Below are positions 28,993 through 37,504 of a stretch of 64,000 nt of DNA, piece by piece. A program made the translations under genes and the position numbers. Source of the DNA: Promethearchaeota archaeon (GTDB lineage Archaea > Asgardarchaeota > Lokiarchaeia > Sigyniarchaeales > SOKP01); NCBI GenBank assembly GCA_019058365.1, contig JAHPZE010000008.1:1-64000 (forward strand), in the 5' to 3' direction. The notes under the pieces are model-generated. The model had not been told where the DNA came from. It did not search any database and saw only the letters and a list, made by a program, of their open reading frames with translations. The number at the start of each line of letters is the position of its first letter. The stretch's first letter is position 1.

Positions 28993-29322
28993 ATGCCAAT
29001 TGTTATACCGGTAGGGACTTTTATGGTAAACTGGATAACTGCTACAATAACGTTTTTACAGCAAAATATTAGTCATAACTTAACTATTTTTATAGTAATA
29101 TGTATAATTTTAGTGGTTTCAGGTATTATTGTTAATATTATTTGGCCCGGTGACAGACCAGGTACAATATTTTCTAAGGGAATAGAAAAAATAGAAGAAT
29201 TAGAGGGTAAAGTAGATATATCTGAGAAAAAAGATATAATGGACGAAGTAAGAAGATGTAAGGACTGTGGTAATCCTATCGGAGACGCGGAAGTTTGTTC
29301 TTTATGCGGGGCTCGTAATTAA
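28993..29322 (+). CDS. Membrane protein with C-terminal zinc ribbon; 5' end apparently frameshifted
   Basis: The called frame gives 109 residues: a hydrophobic start, a second membrane segment near residues 33-52, and a C-terminal zinc ribbon with two CxxC knuckles (CKDCGNPIG and CSLCGAR). However, the same frame stays open upstream to 28921 and encodes another strongly hydrophobic segment (FQILGFLLVLADIFSAILIF) with no ATG, GTG or TTG. An ATG at 28910 starts one reading frame off and meets a stop after five codons at a run of six A's. The true gene probably begins at 28910. It likely forms a complex with the two preceding membrane proteins. Role unknown. Confidence 0.6.
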   Translation: MPIVIPVGTFMVNWITATITFLQQNISHNLTIFIVICIILVVSGIIVNIIWPGDRPGTIFSKGIEKIEELEGKVDISEKKDIMDEVRRCKDCGNPIGDAEVCSLCGARN

Positions 29323-29750
29323 TTAATTATTTCATTTGTTTACTATTATCTAGCGTTAAAAAGTAATTTTGCCCCTTTCTATTCTAGATCCTTGACTATT
29401 AACCCTAGTTTGCCGGTGTTATCATTCTCAGTTGAAGTATAATTATTTCCTTTATTAAATCTTAAGTGTTTGTCTCATCAAATATAAGAGCTCACATATA
29501 ACCAGGATGACAAGTTATTTATTATTTCAAATTCAATACTTACAAATTTATTTGATTTAATCGCTCAGTCAATTAATCAATAACAAATATAAAAATTATG
29601 AGGTTACCTTACAATTAGAATTCTTTATTTTATGTTTTATAATAATGCAAAGAATGGTTTATTAAATGGTTAATATTAAATTTAAATTTTGGATCTATTC
29701 TATTTAGATGTAATAAGAATATATATTATTAGAAATTTTATAGAGAGCAC
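29323..29750. other. Gene-free stretch
   Basis: About 430 bases with stops in all frames and no tRNA-like clover-leaf, repeat or inverted repeat that I can see. The middle part (29370-29450) is less AT-rich than the rest. The last 60 bases should carry the promoter of the gene at 29751. Confidence 0.4.
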
Positions 29751-30500
29751 ATGAGCTTTAATTCTAAGGTTGAAAATTTCAAAAAGAAAAAGAATCTTTT
29801 TGAAGAATTAAACTATTATAAATCTATCATTCTAAAAAAAGTAAAGAGTGGAGATTATAATTCAGCTTTAGAAAAAGTAAGATCAGCATTGATATTAATT
29901 CAAGAACATAAAGATGCTTTTAGTACTGAAAAAGAACTTCTTGATTTTTATGAGCTAAGTAAACAAATACAGTCAGAATTAAAAAATCATAGAATGGTTT
30001 ATGAACGCAGATTCAATAATCTCTTGAAAGAAAAAATTGATGAAACTAATTTAGAAAGCTTTTCAAAATTGTTAGCTATGTTAAAAAATGAGGTAGATCA
30101 TAATCTCGATAAATACCATCTTCAAGATATCAGTTCTAAGATCACTCAATATTTTAAATATATAAAAAAAATATATGAAATATTGAGTTGCTATAAAATA
30201 TTGAATTACCATGATGCTTCCGATAAGATTTTTGAGTTTGTGAGAGATATTAAATCCGAGAACTTCCCAAACTTAAAGATGTTAATCTCATTAACTTATC
30301 AAAACTTAATACGTAATAGATTATTCGAATTTTCAAAAGATTTTGACAAACTTTCACTTTCTAATCTTTCTAATAAAATGGCTATGAACCAGGACCAACT
30401 ATATGATTTTATTAATATTATAAAAAAGCAACCAAAAAGTCCAGTACAAGAGTATATCCCTAAAACTCAAGAAATTGTTTTTAAAAGATCAAGTTTTTAA
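29751..30500 (+). CDS. All-helical (TPR/coiled-coil-like) protein, function unknown
   Basis: Unrecognised 249-residue, Lys/Glu-rich, entirely helical protein with no signal or membrane segment. The stretch KSGDYNSALEKVRSALILIQ near residue 45 looks like one TPR-type hairpin and resembles in style the C-terminal helical tail of the giant surface protein. The C-terminal ~40 residues are less ordered. It is a single gene, convergent with the radical SAM gene 36 bases beyond. The ATG at 29751 follows GAGAG. Confidence 0.6.
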   Translation: MSFNSKVENFKKKKNLFEELNYYKSIILKKVKSGDYNSALEKVRSALILIQEHKDAFSTEKELLDFYELSKQIQSELKNHRMVYERRFNNLLKEKIDETNLESFSKLLAMLKNEVDHNLDKYHLQDISSKITQYFKYIKKIYEILSCYKILNYHDASDKIFEFVRDIKSENFPNLKMLISLTYQNLIRNRLFEFSKDFDKLSLSNLSNKMAMNQDQLYDFINIIKKQPKSPVQEYIPKTQEIVFKRSSF

Positions 30501-30536
30501 AATAAAGTTCTTTAAAACTTCCTTATTTTAAATTGA

Positions 30537-31460
30537 TTATAGCCCCCGATAAAATTCTGGGCGTAATATATTTTTATGAGTTAATCCATAATTTATTATA
30601 CTTAATATCTCATCTTTTTCTCTATCCAAAATACCTTTAATGGGTAAATAGTTTGATGCGTGATTACTCCGGAAGATACAATTTGCACTCTTATTATGAA
30701 ATTCAATTTGATTTATGAAATTTTTTAACTCTTGAAGAATTTCTATTGAATTCATCTCTAGAAATTCTCCTTTTATCTTTTTTTTAAAGATTTCAGTCCC
30801 AGAAGGTACCATAAGTGTTAGGAATGCAATATACCAAATTCTATCATCATCAGGACAGATTTTATTAACCAAATCAGCTGATTCTAAAGCATGTTCTATT
30901 GAAATTTCAGGATTATTTCCTCCACCAAGGCCATTTATCAAAGTCGCTGATAAAGTTATCCCTGCTTCCATCAACTTTTTAGAAGCTTTAATATGATCTG
31001 ATTTATTGACTTGTTTGTGTACCATTTCAAGTAAACGATCAGAACCAGACTCAAACCCAACATAAGCAATTTTAAGACCTGCTTCAAATAACATTCTTAA
31101 TTGCTCATCTGACTTTTTAAGTATATCTTTAGAGTGAGCATAAACACCACACCTTTCTAAATTTGGAAAAAGTGAATATGCATATCTGGTTATATCTAAT
31201 AATTTCTCAGTAGGAGTAACCATTGCATTCCCATCTAAGAAAAAAATTTTTCTCACATTTGATCCATATTGTTTTCTGGCAATATCTAAATCTTTTTTAA
31301 CTAATTGTACATCCCTAATCAAAAATTTTTTGCGAAGATTTGACATACAAAAATCGCATTTAAATGTACAACCCTCAGTTAATTGAATTAATAGGGAATA
31401 CGCTTCGGATGGTGGCCGAAATACAGGTTGACAGTAATATATTTCTTCCCTACTTTCCAT
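30537..31460 (-). CDS. Radical SAM protein
   Basis: 307-residue radical SAM enzyme; the [4Fe-4S] cluster ligands are in EGCTFKCDFC near residue 30 (C-x3-C-x2-C). Further marks are a glycine-rich segment after it, IAYVGFESGSDRLL near 140 and TLINGLGGGNN near 180, typical of the SAM-binding half barrel. It is a paralogue of the protein at 48284-49198: both begin with an RPP-x-EAYS-x-LI block and share domain order. No SPASM or B12 domain is present and the substrate is unknown. Confidence 0.85.
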   Translation of the reverse strand: MESREEIYYCQPVFRPPSEAYSLLIQLTEGCTFKCDFCMSNLRKKFLIRDVQLVKKDLDIARKQYGSNVRKIFFLDGNAMVTPTEKLLDITRYAYSLFPNLERCGVYAHSKDILKKSDEQLRMLFEAGLKIAYVGFESGSDRLLEMVHKQVNKSDHIKASKKLMEAGITLSATLINGLGGGNNPEISIEHALESADLVNKICPDDDRIWYIAFLTLMVPSGTEIFKKKIKGEFLEMNSIEILQELKNFINQIEFHNKSANCIFRSNHASNYLPIKGILDREKDEILSIINYGLTHKNILRPEFYRGL

Positions 31461-31498
31461 TTTATCATAAAATAATGAGAGTAATTATTTTAAAAAGT

Positions 31499-32200
31499 TC
31501 ATTCTTCATCTTCTTCATCATCAGCTTCTTCATCATCAGCATCAGCAGACTTCTTTGGACATGAATTTAGATGTCTTCCTAAACGTAGAAATTCCTTTCC
31601 ACAGTAAGGACATTTCTGTTTTCCTGAACTTTTACTTTCTCCTCCTTCAGCTTTTTCATCACTTTTTTTTCGTTTCTTCTTTGGTTTAGAAGGCATAATA
31701 TCTTCGATACTTGCATCATCAGGTGCAAACTCACAGATCTTAATGTGGGAGGCAAGGTCAGCATATAGTTCTCCACAGAACGGACACTCTACTTCACCAA
31801 ATTCTTCTGAATCCTCCAATTCTGCTTTTCCCGCTTTTCTCTTTTCAAATTTTAATGGCTCTTCTTCATCCTCTTCATCAAATTCATCAATAGATAAATC
31901 AATTTCTTCATCGGATATTATATCTCCGAGTTCAAATACTTCCAATTTTATTTCTTTCTCTTTAATTCTCTTTTCTGCTAATTTTTTACTTTCTTCATAT
32001 ACATCAGAAAATCGCTGATTGTTTTTAACTGGATCATATATATCACATACTTGGCAAACATAAGCTCGAGTGCCCAAAGTTAATTCTCTAGCAGGACAAT
32101 AACATAAAGCTTGGAGACTTGTGCTTATATTACCTTTTGGTTCAAGATGTTTACACGCAATTTTCCTTGAATATTTAATTTTCTGTTTACGTCGTGGCAT
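31499..32200 (-). CDS. Zinc-finger protein with cysteine-rich head, acidic linker and two C2HC fingers
   Basis: 233-residue protein with three possible metal sites. The N-terminal head has CKH, CYCPARE and CQVC cysteines in residues ~17-52. Two similar fingers follow: CPFCGELYADLASHIKIC near residue 139 and CPYCGKEFLRLGRHLNSC near 197, both C-x2-C-x9-H-x3-C. Between them are an acidic stretch (FDEEDEEE) and a Lys-rich patch (KPKKKRKK); the C-terminus is almost all Asp/Glu. This composition suggests nucleic-acid or protein binding. It lies between a radical SAM gene and the JAMM gene on the same strand, but gaps of 38 and 104 bases make a shared operon uncertain. Confidence 0.75.
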   Translation of the reverse strand: MPRRKQKIKYSRKIACKHLEPKGNISTSLQALCYCPARELTLGTRAYVCQVCDIYDPVKNNQRFSDVYEESKKLAEKRIKEKEIKLEVFELGDIISDEEIDLSIDEFDEEDEEEPLKFEKRKAGKAELEDSEEFGEVECPFCGELYADLASHIKICEFAPDDASIEDIMPSKPKKKRKKSDEKAEGGESKSSGKQKCPYCGKEFLRLGRHLNSCPKKSADADDEEADDEEDEE

Positions 32201-32304
32201 ATGCTGAGATCACTAAAAGAAGTATGCTAGATAATTATTCTTAAAATATAATTTTTTTGGATTGCATTTAATAAAATAAAATTTTTGGAAATATAGAATG
32301 AAAT

Positions 32305-33915
32305 TTAAAAATTATAATGTAGGTTTTTGAGATCATTCACAATTTTATTTTTCAATTCAACGTTTTCGAGGTTTGGTAATAGTTCTTCGACAATATCTCT
32401 TAACTCCATAACTTTTTGGACAAGTAATTCTGCTTTATTCCAAAAGGATGTTCTTAATGGATGCATTTTTAAAATAGCTTTATTAAAATTCTCAATTGCT
32501 GCTCTATAAAATAAACAAGCATTTTCTAGTTTATTAAGCCTTGATTGATAAATTGTACCAATTTTGTTAAAACACATTCCTGCACCAGCAAAATCTCCTT
32601 CTTTTTCAAAAATTATTGCAGCATCTTGAATTTTATTTAAAGCTTCCTCTAAAACATCGTTATCAGCTCTCTTCAATAACAGATATCCTTTAGTATAATG
32701 TGCTATTCCCAGATAAAAACGGTGATTTTGTTTCTTAGCAAGTTTATAAAGTTCATCTGTAAATTCGTCAGCTAAAATGAGATGTTCATTTGATATACAC
32801 ATATGTGAAACAATTCTTAATAAATCTAAAACTCTATCAAAATCTTTAATCTCTTTATACTTGTTAATACCTTGTCTAAGTTTTTCAATTCCAGCAAATG
32901 AATCTTTCTGTTCAAAAGCTTGGTTTCCTTCATAAATCAATTGTTCTGCTACTTCTTTTAATTTTATCTCTTTCTGCTTTTTCTTCGCATCTATTTCACC
33001 GTAAAAGAAATCATCCACACCGAATGCTATATCTTCTGTCATAGGAATTTCAGTTAAGAACTCTTTATTTGAAATACTACTAAGTTCATCGTCAAAGTGA
33101 ATTGATTCTTTAGCTTCTTGTTCTGATGATACTAATGTATTTTCTGGTGGTTTTTTATCTTCTCCATAAGCAGATTGCAATGGTTTTCCTTCTGTAACTA
33201 ATGCTGATAGTTCTGATAACACATTTGCGAAAAAATATTTGTTTAATCCATCTACAACATAATCCACTTTGTGATAATTCGTATCATACTGAGGATCATT
33301 AATGTCCATAGTAACATCAGTTATTCGATAAATTTCAAAACCAGTATCATATTTAGTCATTGCATATTCAGAACCATCTTCATTTTTTATAATTTCCTGT
33401 TTTTTCTTTCCTAATAGTGTGTGATCGAATACTAACCCACAAAAATCATTGTTGTTTTGCTGAAAACCTAATTGGTTAAGTAAATCTATGTAAGAAAAGA
33501 ATAAGTTTAATCCAGGATGACTATGGAACCATCCAACCATATAATATCCTTTTCCTTCCTTATCGAGCGTTTCCTGAATATTTTCAATAAATCCATAATG
33601 TCTCTCATCTAATTGCACATCTGTGGCATGACCAAACGTTAGGGCCTCAGCTCGCTCTACATATACTAATTCTTCGTCAGAAGTTCCAATTAAAATCCCA
33701 TAGATCTCCTTCCATTGCTCTGGAGGAATTGATTTATTTGCATAACGACCTGCATATAAAATTATAGTTTTATAAGCATCTGCTCTGATAACTATTGATT
33801 TACTGATTTTTTCTATATGCTTTTCTTCTTTAGTATCTTCATTTTCTAAATTAGATTCCGTATTTTCATTTCCTGAATTATTGTTATTATCGGGTTTTTT
33901 GAATTTCTCTGACAT
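32305..33915 (-). CDS. JAMM/MPN+ metalloprotease domain fused to TPR-like repeats
   Basis: 536-residue cytosolic protein. Residues ~38-230 are an MPN domain with a complete JAMM zinc site: Glu70 in KEIYGILIG, and His131, His133, Ser141, Asp144 in WFHSHPGLNLFFSYID (H-x-H-x7-S-x2-D). Such domains cleave isopeptide bonds in Rpn11, CSN5 and AMSH. The first 38 residues are Asn/Glu-rich and disordered. After an acidic linker (~240-310), residues ~315-536 form TPR-like helical hairpins (QLIYEGNQAFEQKDSFAGIE and later units). I infer a deubiquitinase-like enzyme with a protein-binding tail. No ubiquitin, E1 or E2 gene is in the window. Confidence 0.9.
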   Translation of the reverse strand: MSEKFKKPDNNNNSGNENTESNLENEDTKEEKHIEKISKSIVIRADAYKTIILYAGRYANKSIPPEQWKEIYGILIGTSDEELVYVERAEALTFGHATDVQLDERHYGFIENIQETLDKEGKGYYMVGWFHSHPGLNLFFSYIDLLNQLGFQQNNNDFCGLVFDHTLLGKKKQEIIKNEDGSEYAMTKYDTGFEIYRITDVTMDINDPQYDTNYHKVDYVVDGLNKYFFANVLSELSALVTEGKPLQSAYGEDKKPPENTLVSSEQEAKESIHFDDELSSISNKEFLTEIPMTEDIAFGVDDFFYGEIDAKKKQKEIKLKEVAEQLIYEGNQAFEQKDSFAGIEKLRQGINKYKEIKDFDRVLDLLRIVSHMCISNEHLILADEFTDELYKLAKKQNHRFYLGIAHYTKGYLLLKRADNDVLEEALNKIQDAAIIFEKEGDFAGAGMCFNKIGTIYQSRLNKLENACLFYRAAIENFNKAILKMHPLRTSFWNKAELLVQKVMELRDIVEELLPNLENVELKNKIVNDLKNLHYNF

Positions 33916-34197
33916 ATCAACTTTTCCTAATTTATTAATTAGTTCTAAAAAAGTAATAAGTATATACTTAATTAAAATTATGTATGATTAGTTCATAATA
34001 AGTAGTTTTATCACATTATAAAAGACTTCTAATAAAAGAATAGAAAAAGCTCATAATTTTTTTAAAAAAACTCAATCTGATCCTTAATAAGAATATTTTA
34101 TGTGGAGATTTTTCGAATAATTAATTACCCGATCCACCGTGAATAATCCAAGAAGAAAGATAAAAAAAAAAGTTAATTTAATTTTTTGATATTGATT
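33916..34197. other. AT-rich spacer
   Basis: About 280 bases between two minus-strand genes. No gene is visible. It should hold the JAMM gene promoter at its right-hand side and the transcript end of the solute-binding protein gene at its left. Confidence 0.35.
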
Positions 34198-34233
34198 TTA
34201 AAATTTTAAGTTTTTTTTCTTAAAGTGCCTGAA
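34182..34233 (-). repeat. 3'-end repeat shared with comE, copy A
   Basis: These 52 bases cover the last codons, stop and downstream bases of the solute-binding protein gene. They align without gaps to 36900-36951 at 44 of 52 positions by hand count, in the same reading frame. Confidence 0.7.
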
Positions 34234-36723
34234 AACCAGAATGATGGATATCAGTCCAATTATTGGCATGAGTAAGAATCCATTGTATCCTGGAATAAAG
34301 TCTAATCCATTACTTTCTTCAAGTAAAACAGTGACACTAACACAATTGGATAATGTATACCCATGCTTATTATAAGCTGCAATAATGTAATAGTAGGTTC
34401 CATCCGACAGTCCGGTAATATGGTATGGTGAGGTTGCATTTTGATAGGAAAGTGGCGTTTGGCTGTAATCAAGGACAGTAATAAAACTATTAGATGTATA
34501 CACCGTATAATTATCTGCTCCTTGAGAACTGGTCCATAATAATTTGAAATATCCATCAGGATCAGGTGTATCAGCGTCGGATAACAACGTAAATGGTTTT
34601 GGAATTTCTCCTACAACAGTAACATTAATACAATTGCATAATGTGTACCCATACTCGTTATATGCTGCAACAATATAATAGTAAGTTCCATCCGACAATC
34701 CGGTAATAGAGTATGGTGAGGTTGCGTTCTGATCAGCAATAAGAGTAAGACCTCCGTTGATATCAGTAATATAACTATTAGATGTAAACACCGAATAATT
34801 ATCTGCTCCTTGAGAACTGGTCCATATTAAGTTGAAATTTCCATCAAGATCAGGACTATCTGCATCAGAATCCAAATTGAAATTATTGGGTGCCCATTCT
34901 ATTGAATAGAAATCAAGTATTCCCATCACATTATAAGAAAAGTTTTCTAATTCTGCCTTATGAACTTGTTGTACTAAGTACACCCAACCTGAGATATGAA
35001 CATGACTAGCTGGATTTAATGGGCGGTTTACGTCATAAATTAATGATTGGAACTTCATGTAATAGTCTAATTGTGTTGAATAATCAGTCTCGATTGCGGC
35101 TGCATCCATCAATTCAGTTAAACCGCCAGTACTAGTATCGTTAATTCGTGAGAAACATGCACCAGAATCTAAGTTAAATAATGGATCAATCATAGCAAAT
35201 GGATTTAAGTAATCTGGGCACCATCCTATATATCCAATATCCATCTCCCAAGGAGTTTGTTCACCAGTGTCTAAATAATCACCCCAATCTCTTATAGTTT
35301 CTGTAGTCTGAATTCCAATTAAATCAAAGTTGCTTGCCATTAATTGATTTAATCGTAGATTGGTGTTACTTCCAAAGTGCCTGTTTACTTCAAGATTTCT
35401 TCCAAGGATGTTTTGACCTGTCCAATCACCATCAGTATTGACATCAAATCCAGAAATATCGATCCCGCCACGAGCAATAATATCAGCAGCGTTATCTTTC
35501 AAAAGTTGTCTTGTTTTTACGATATTGGCTTCCCATGTGAAACTATCATCACTAGCTTGTATAACTGATGCATTATATCCTGGCATAGCTCGAGGAACTG
35601 CGGTAGTTCCCTCAACAGCATACCCAGCTTGAATTTCTTCATAAATATATGTATAGTTAATTGCTAATGCAAGAGCTCGTCTTAAGTATGCAGGATTTTT
35701 CTGATATTGAGGATTACCTGGTACAATCATAGAACCAGCAGTATCTCTTGGACCACAGTAAATTTCTAAATAGAAATAACAGAGATCTTCACCAACATCT
35801 TCCACATGAAAGGCTGGATCGGCTCTGAACGTATCGATATATGTTTTTGTGACACCACCAATATAATCAAATAGTCCAGCTAACCCGGCAGTCATTCTTG
35901 TTGTATCATCTTCAATGATCGTCCAAATCATCTCTTTAATTCTAGCTTCTCCTCGCCAATAGTTACTAAACGCATGGAATAGTATCTCAACATCCAATAC
36001 AAAGCTATCAAATTCGAAAGGACCTGTACCAATTAAATCATCAGTTGCTAAATCGAGATATCTATATCTAGGCGTAGACTCAGGTGATAAAATATGTGTG
36101 GCTCCAAAACAGAGTAAATCTAATAACGCACCAAATGGTTTACTTAAAATTATTGTAAATTCATAAGGATCTATATTATCATCCGCAATAAATGAATCAA
36201 AGATAGGAGTACCGTCAACATGAAAAAATACTGAGCTTGGAAATGCTTGTGTGGTATTACCAGGAAGAGCACCTGTGGCATTAATAAAATATTGTACTCT
36301 TTCAAAATTCCATTTCACATCTTCAGCAGTCATGATTGTTCCATCCTGGAATTGCACACCTTGTCTTAATGTAAACGTGATTTGAGTATTACTATCCCAA
36401 ACCCATGATTCAGCAAGCATAGGCTTTATTGCAAAACTAGAATGATTGGAGTAATCGTACTCAACTAACCCCTCTATAACTTGGTATTGTACATTTTTTG
36501 ATGAGATATCCCACGTATCAACAGGGTCAAGTACTGAAGGATTCCTCGCATAAGCCACTTTAAATGGAATATTTACAGTGGAAGAAGGATTTGGATATGG
36601 TTCTATCGATTTTATACTACTTCCATTATTCTCATTCTGGTAATTTAAAATAATTGAATAAGCAATAATTGAGGTAGAAAATATAATTAAAAGAAGTAAA
36701 AAACCTCTAAACTCTTTTTTCAT
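34198..36723 (-). CDS. Family 5 extracellular solute-binding protein with two Fn3-like repeats and C-terminal membrane anchor
   Basis: 841 residues. Signal peptide at 1-23 (FLLLLIIFSTSIIAYSIIL). Residues ~55-625 are an SBP_bac_5 (oligopeptide/nickel/sugar) fold: LAESWVWDSNTQITFTLRQG near 100, MTAEDVKWNFERV, and LRRALALAINYTYIYEEI. Two Fn3-like repeats of 96 residues follow (each with LSDGTYYYI-x-AAYN), then a C-terminal membrane helix and a basic stop (FRHFKKKN). Lipoprotein anchoring is thus replaced by a transmembrane anchor. The permease and ATPase genes are not adjacent. The last ~10 codons and the bases after the stop resemble the end of the upstream comE gene. Confidence 0.92.
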   Translation of the reverse strand: MKKEFRGFLLLLIIFSTSIIAYSIILNYQNENNGSSIKSIEPYPNPSSTVNIPFKVAYARNPSVLDPVDTWDISSKNVQYQVIEGLVEYDYSNHSSFAIKPMLAESWVWDSNTQITFTLRQGVQFQDGTIMTAEDVKWNFERVQYFINATGALPGNTTQAFPSSVFFHVDGTPIFDSFIADDNIDPYEFTIILSKPFGALLDLLCFGATHILSPESTPRYRYLDLATDDLIGTGPFEFDSFVLDVEILFHAFSNYWRGEARIKEMIWTIIEDDTTRMTAGLAGLFDYIGGVTKTYIDTFRADPAFHVEDVGEDLCYFYLEIYCGPRDTAGSMIVPGNPQYQKNPAYLRRALALAINYTYIYEEIQAGYAVEGTTAVPRAMPGYNASVIQASDDSFTWEANIVKTRQLLKDNAADIIARGGIDISGFDVNTDGDWTGQNILGRNLEVNRHFGSNTNLRLNQLMASNFDLIGIQTTETIRDWGDYLDTGEQTPWEMDIGYIGWCPDYLNPFAMIDPLFNLDSGACFSRINDTSTGGLTELMDAAAIETDYSTQLDYYMKFQSLIYDVNRPLNPASHVHISGWVYLVQQVHKAELENFSYNVMGILDFYSIEWAPNNFNLDSDADSPDLDGNFNLIWTSSQGADNYSVFTSNSYITDINGGLTLIADQNATSPYSITGLSDGTYYYIVAAYNEYGYTLCNCINVTVVGEIPKPFTLLSDADTPDPDGYFKLLWTSSQGADNYTVYTSNSFITVLDYSQTPLSYQNATSPYHITGLSDGTYYYIIAAYNKHGYTLSNCVSVTVLLEESNGLDFIPGYNGFLLMPIIGLISIILVFRHFKKKNLKF

Positions 36724-36899
36724 TTTATTTCGCTCTTACTGATTGTTTTTATATAAATTTATCAAACAAATGATAAGTTTATTAATAGAATACTATGCTA
36801 TTATATATATTTTTCCGTGAGCATTTTTCTGACAATTAGAACACTATCTGGCTTGAATTCTCCAAATTAAAAGATTTGAACAATACTTCTTTCTTTGTA
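36724..36899. other. AT-rich spacer between comE and the solute-binding protein gene
   Basis: About 175 bases with no gene. It contains a TATA-like run (ttatatatat near 36799) suited to a promoter for the solute-binding protein gene read toward lower coordinates. Confidence 0.35.
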
Positions 36900-36951
36900 T
36901 TTTTTGATATTGATTTTTATGATTTTAGATTTTTTTCTTCAGGTGCCTGAA
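36900..36951 (-). repeat. 3'-end repeat shared with the solute-binding protein gene, copy B
   Basis: Second copy of the repeat at 34182-34233. It encodes the FRHLKKKI end of ComE and continues past its stop. The stop here falls three codons earlier than in the solute-binding protein gene. Confidence 0.7.
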
Positions 36952-37503
36952 GTTCCGCATTGCCTTGCAAAATCGAGTTTTAATCTCCTCAGGAAGTAAA
37001 GGGATGTTGCTTACGTGAGCATTACCGGGTTGAGTTCTAATGAGTACAAAATGGTATCCAGTACCCAAGTTTTTTAGGTTTTGAATTATATCTTTTTCTT
37101 TGTCGATAATAGTAATTGATTCAAATCCAGCTCCTTTTGCGATGATATCTAATTTTGTCTTACCATTTGTATAAGTTTTTTGATCACCAGTAGATCCATA
37201 AGAAGAATTATCTATAACTATGAGAGTTAGATTATTTGGGCTATTATTGGCTATTGTACTGAGACTTCCGAGATTCATTAGTAAGGAACCATCTCCATCA
37301 ATGCACCAAATTGTTTGTTTAGGTTGAGCGAGAGCAACTCCTAGTGCTATAGAGCTAACTAGCCCCATAGAGCCTAACATATAAAAATTTGAGTCTCTAT
37401 CGGAGATGTTATACAATTCTCGTGAGGGAGCACCAAGATTGCATACGATGAATTCATTAGTCAACGACTCCACAATCTTTTTTAAAGCGTCATATCTTTT
37501 CAT
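36925..37503 (-). CDS. comE: Sulfopyruvate decarboxylase beta subunit (TPP-binding)
   Basis: With ComD it decarboxylates 3-sulfopyruvate to sulfoacetaldehyde in coenzyme M synthesis, using thiamine diphosphate. The TPP/Mg2+ motif GDGSLLMNLG near residue 70, ending in IDNSSYG about 25 residues later, is complete. Length 192 fits the split beta subunit. A GGAGG site lies 8 bases before the ATG, inside the end of comD. The C-terminal FRHLKKKI is odd: it matches the membrane-anchor tail of the neighbouring solute-binding protein. Phosphonopyruvate decarboxylase is the close alternative; other CoM genes are not nearby. Confidence 0.88.
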   Translation of the reverse strand: MKRYDALKKIVESLTNEFIVCNLGAPSRELYNISDRDSNFYMLGSMGLVSSIALGVALAQPKQTIWCIDGDGSLLMNLGSLSTIANNSPNNLTLIVIDNSSYGSTGDQKTYTNGKTKLDIIAKGAGFESITIIDKEKDIIQNLKNLGTGYHFVLIRTQPGNAHVSNIPLLPEEIKTRFCKAMRNFRHLKKKI

Positions 37504-37504
37504 A

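Noticed and set aside
29323..29750. Possible tRNA, small RNA or gene remnant in the longest gene-free gap
   Set aside because: No clover-leaf, GTTCRANNC-like T-loop or extended open frame was found by eye.
31743..32018. 91-codon Ser-rich plus-strand frame (SSSSSSSNSSI)
   Set aside because: It is the reverse complement of the acidic Asp/Glu linker of the zinc-finger gene.
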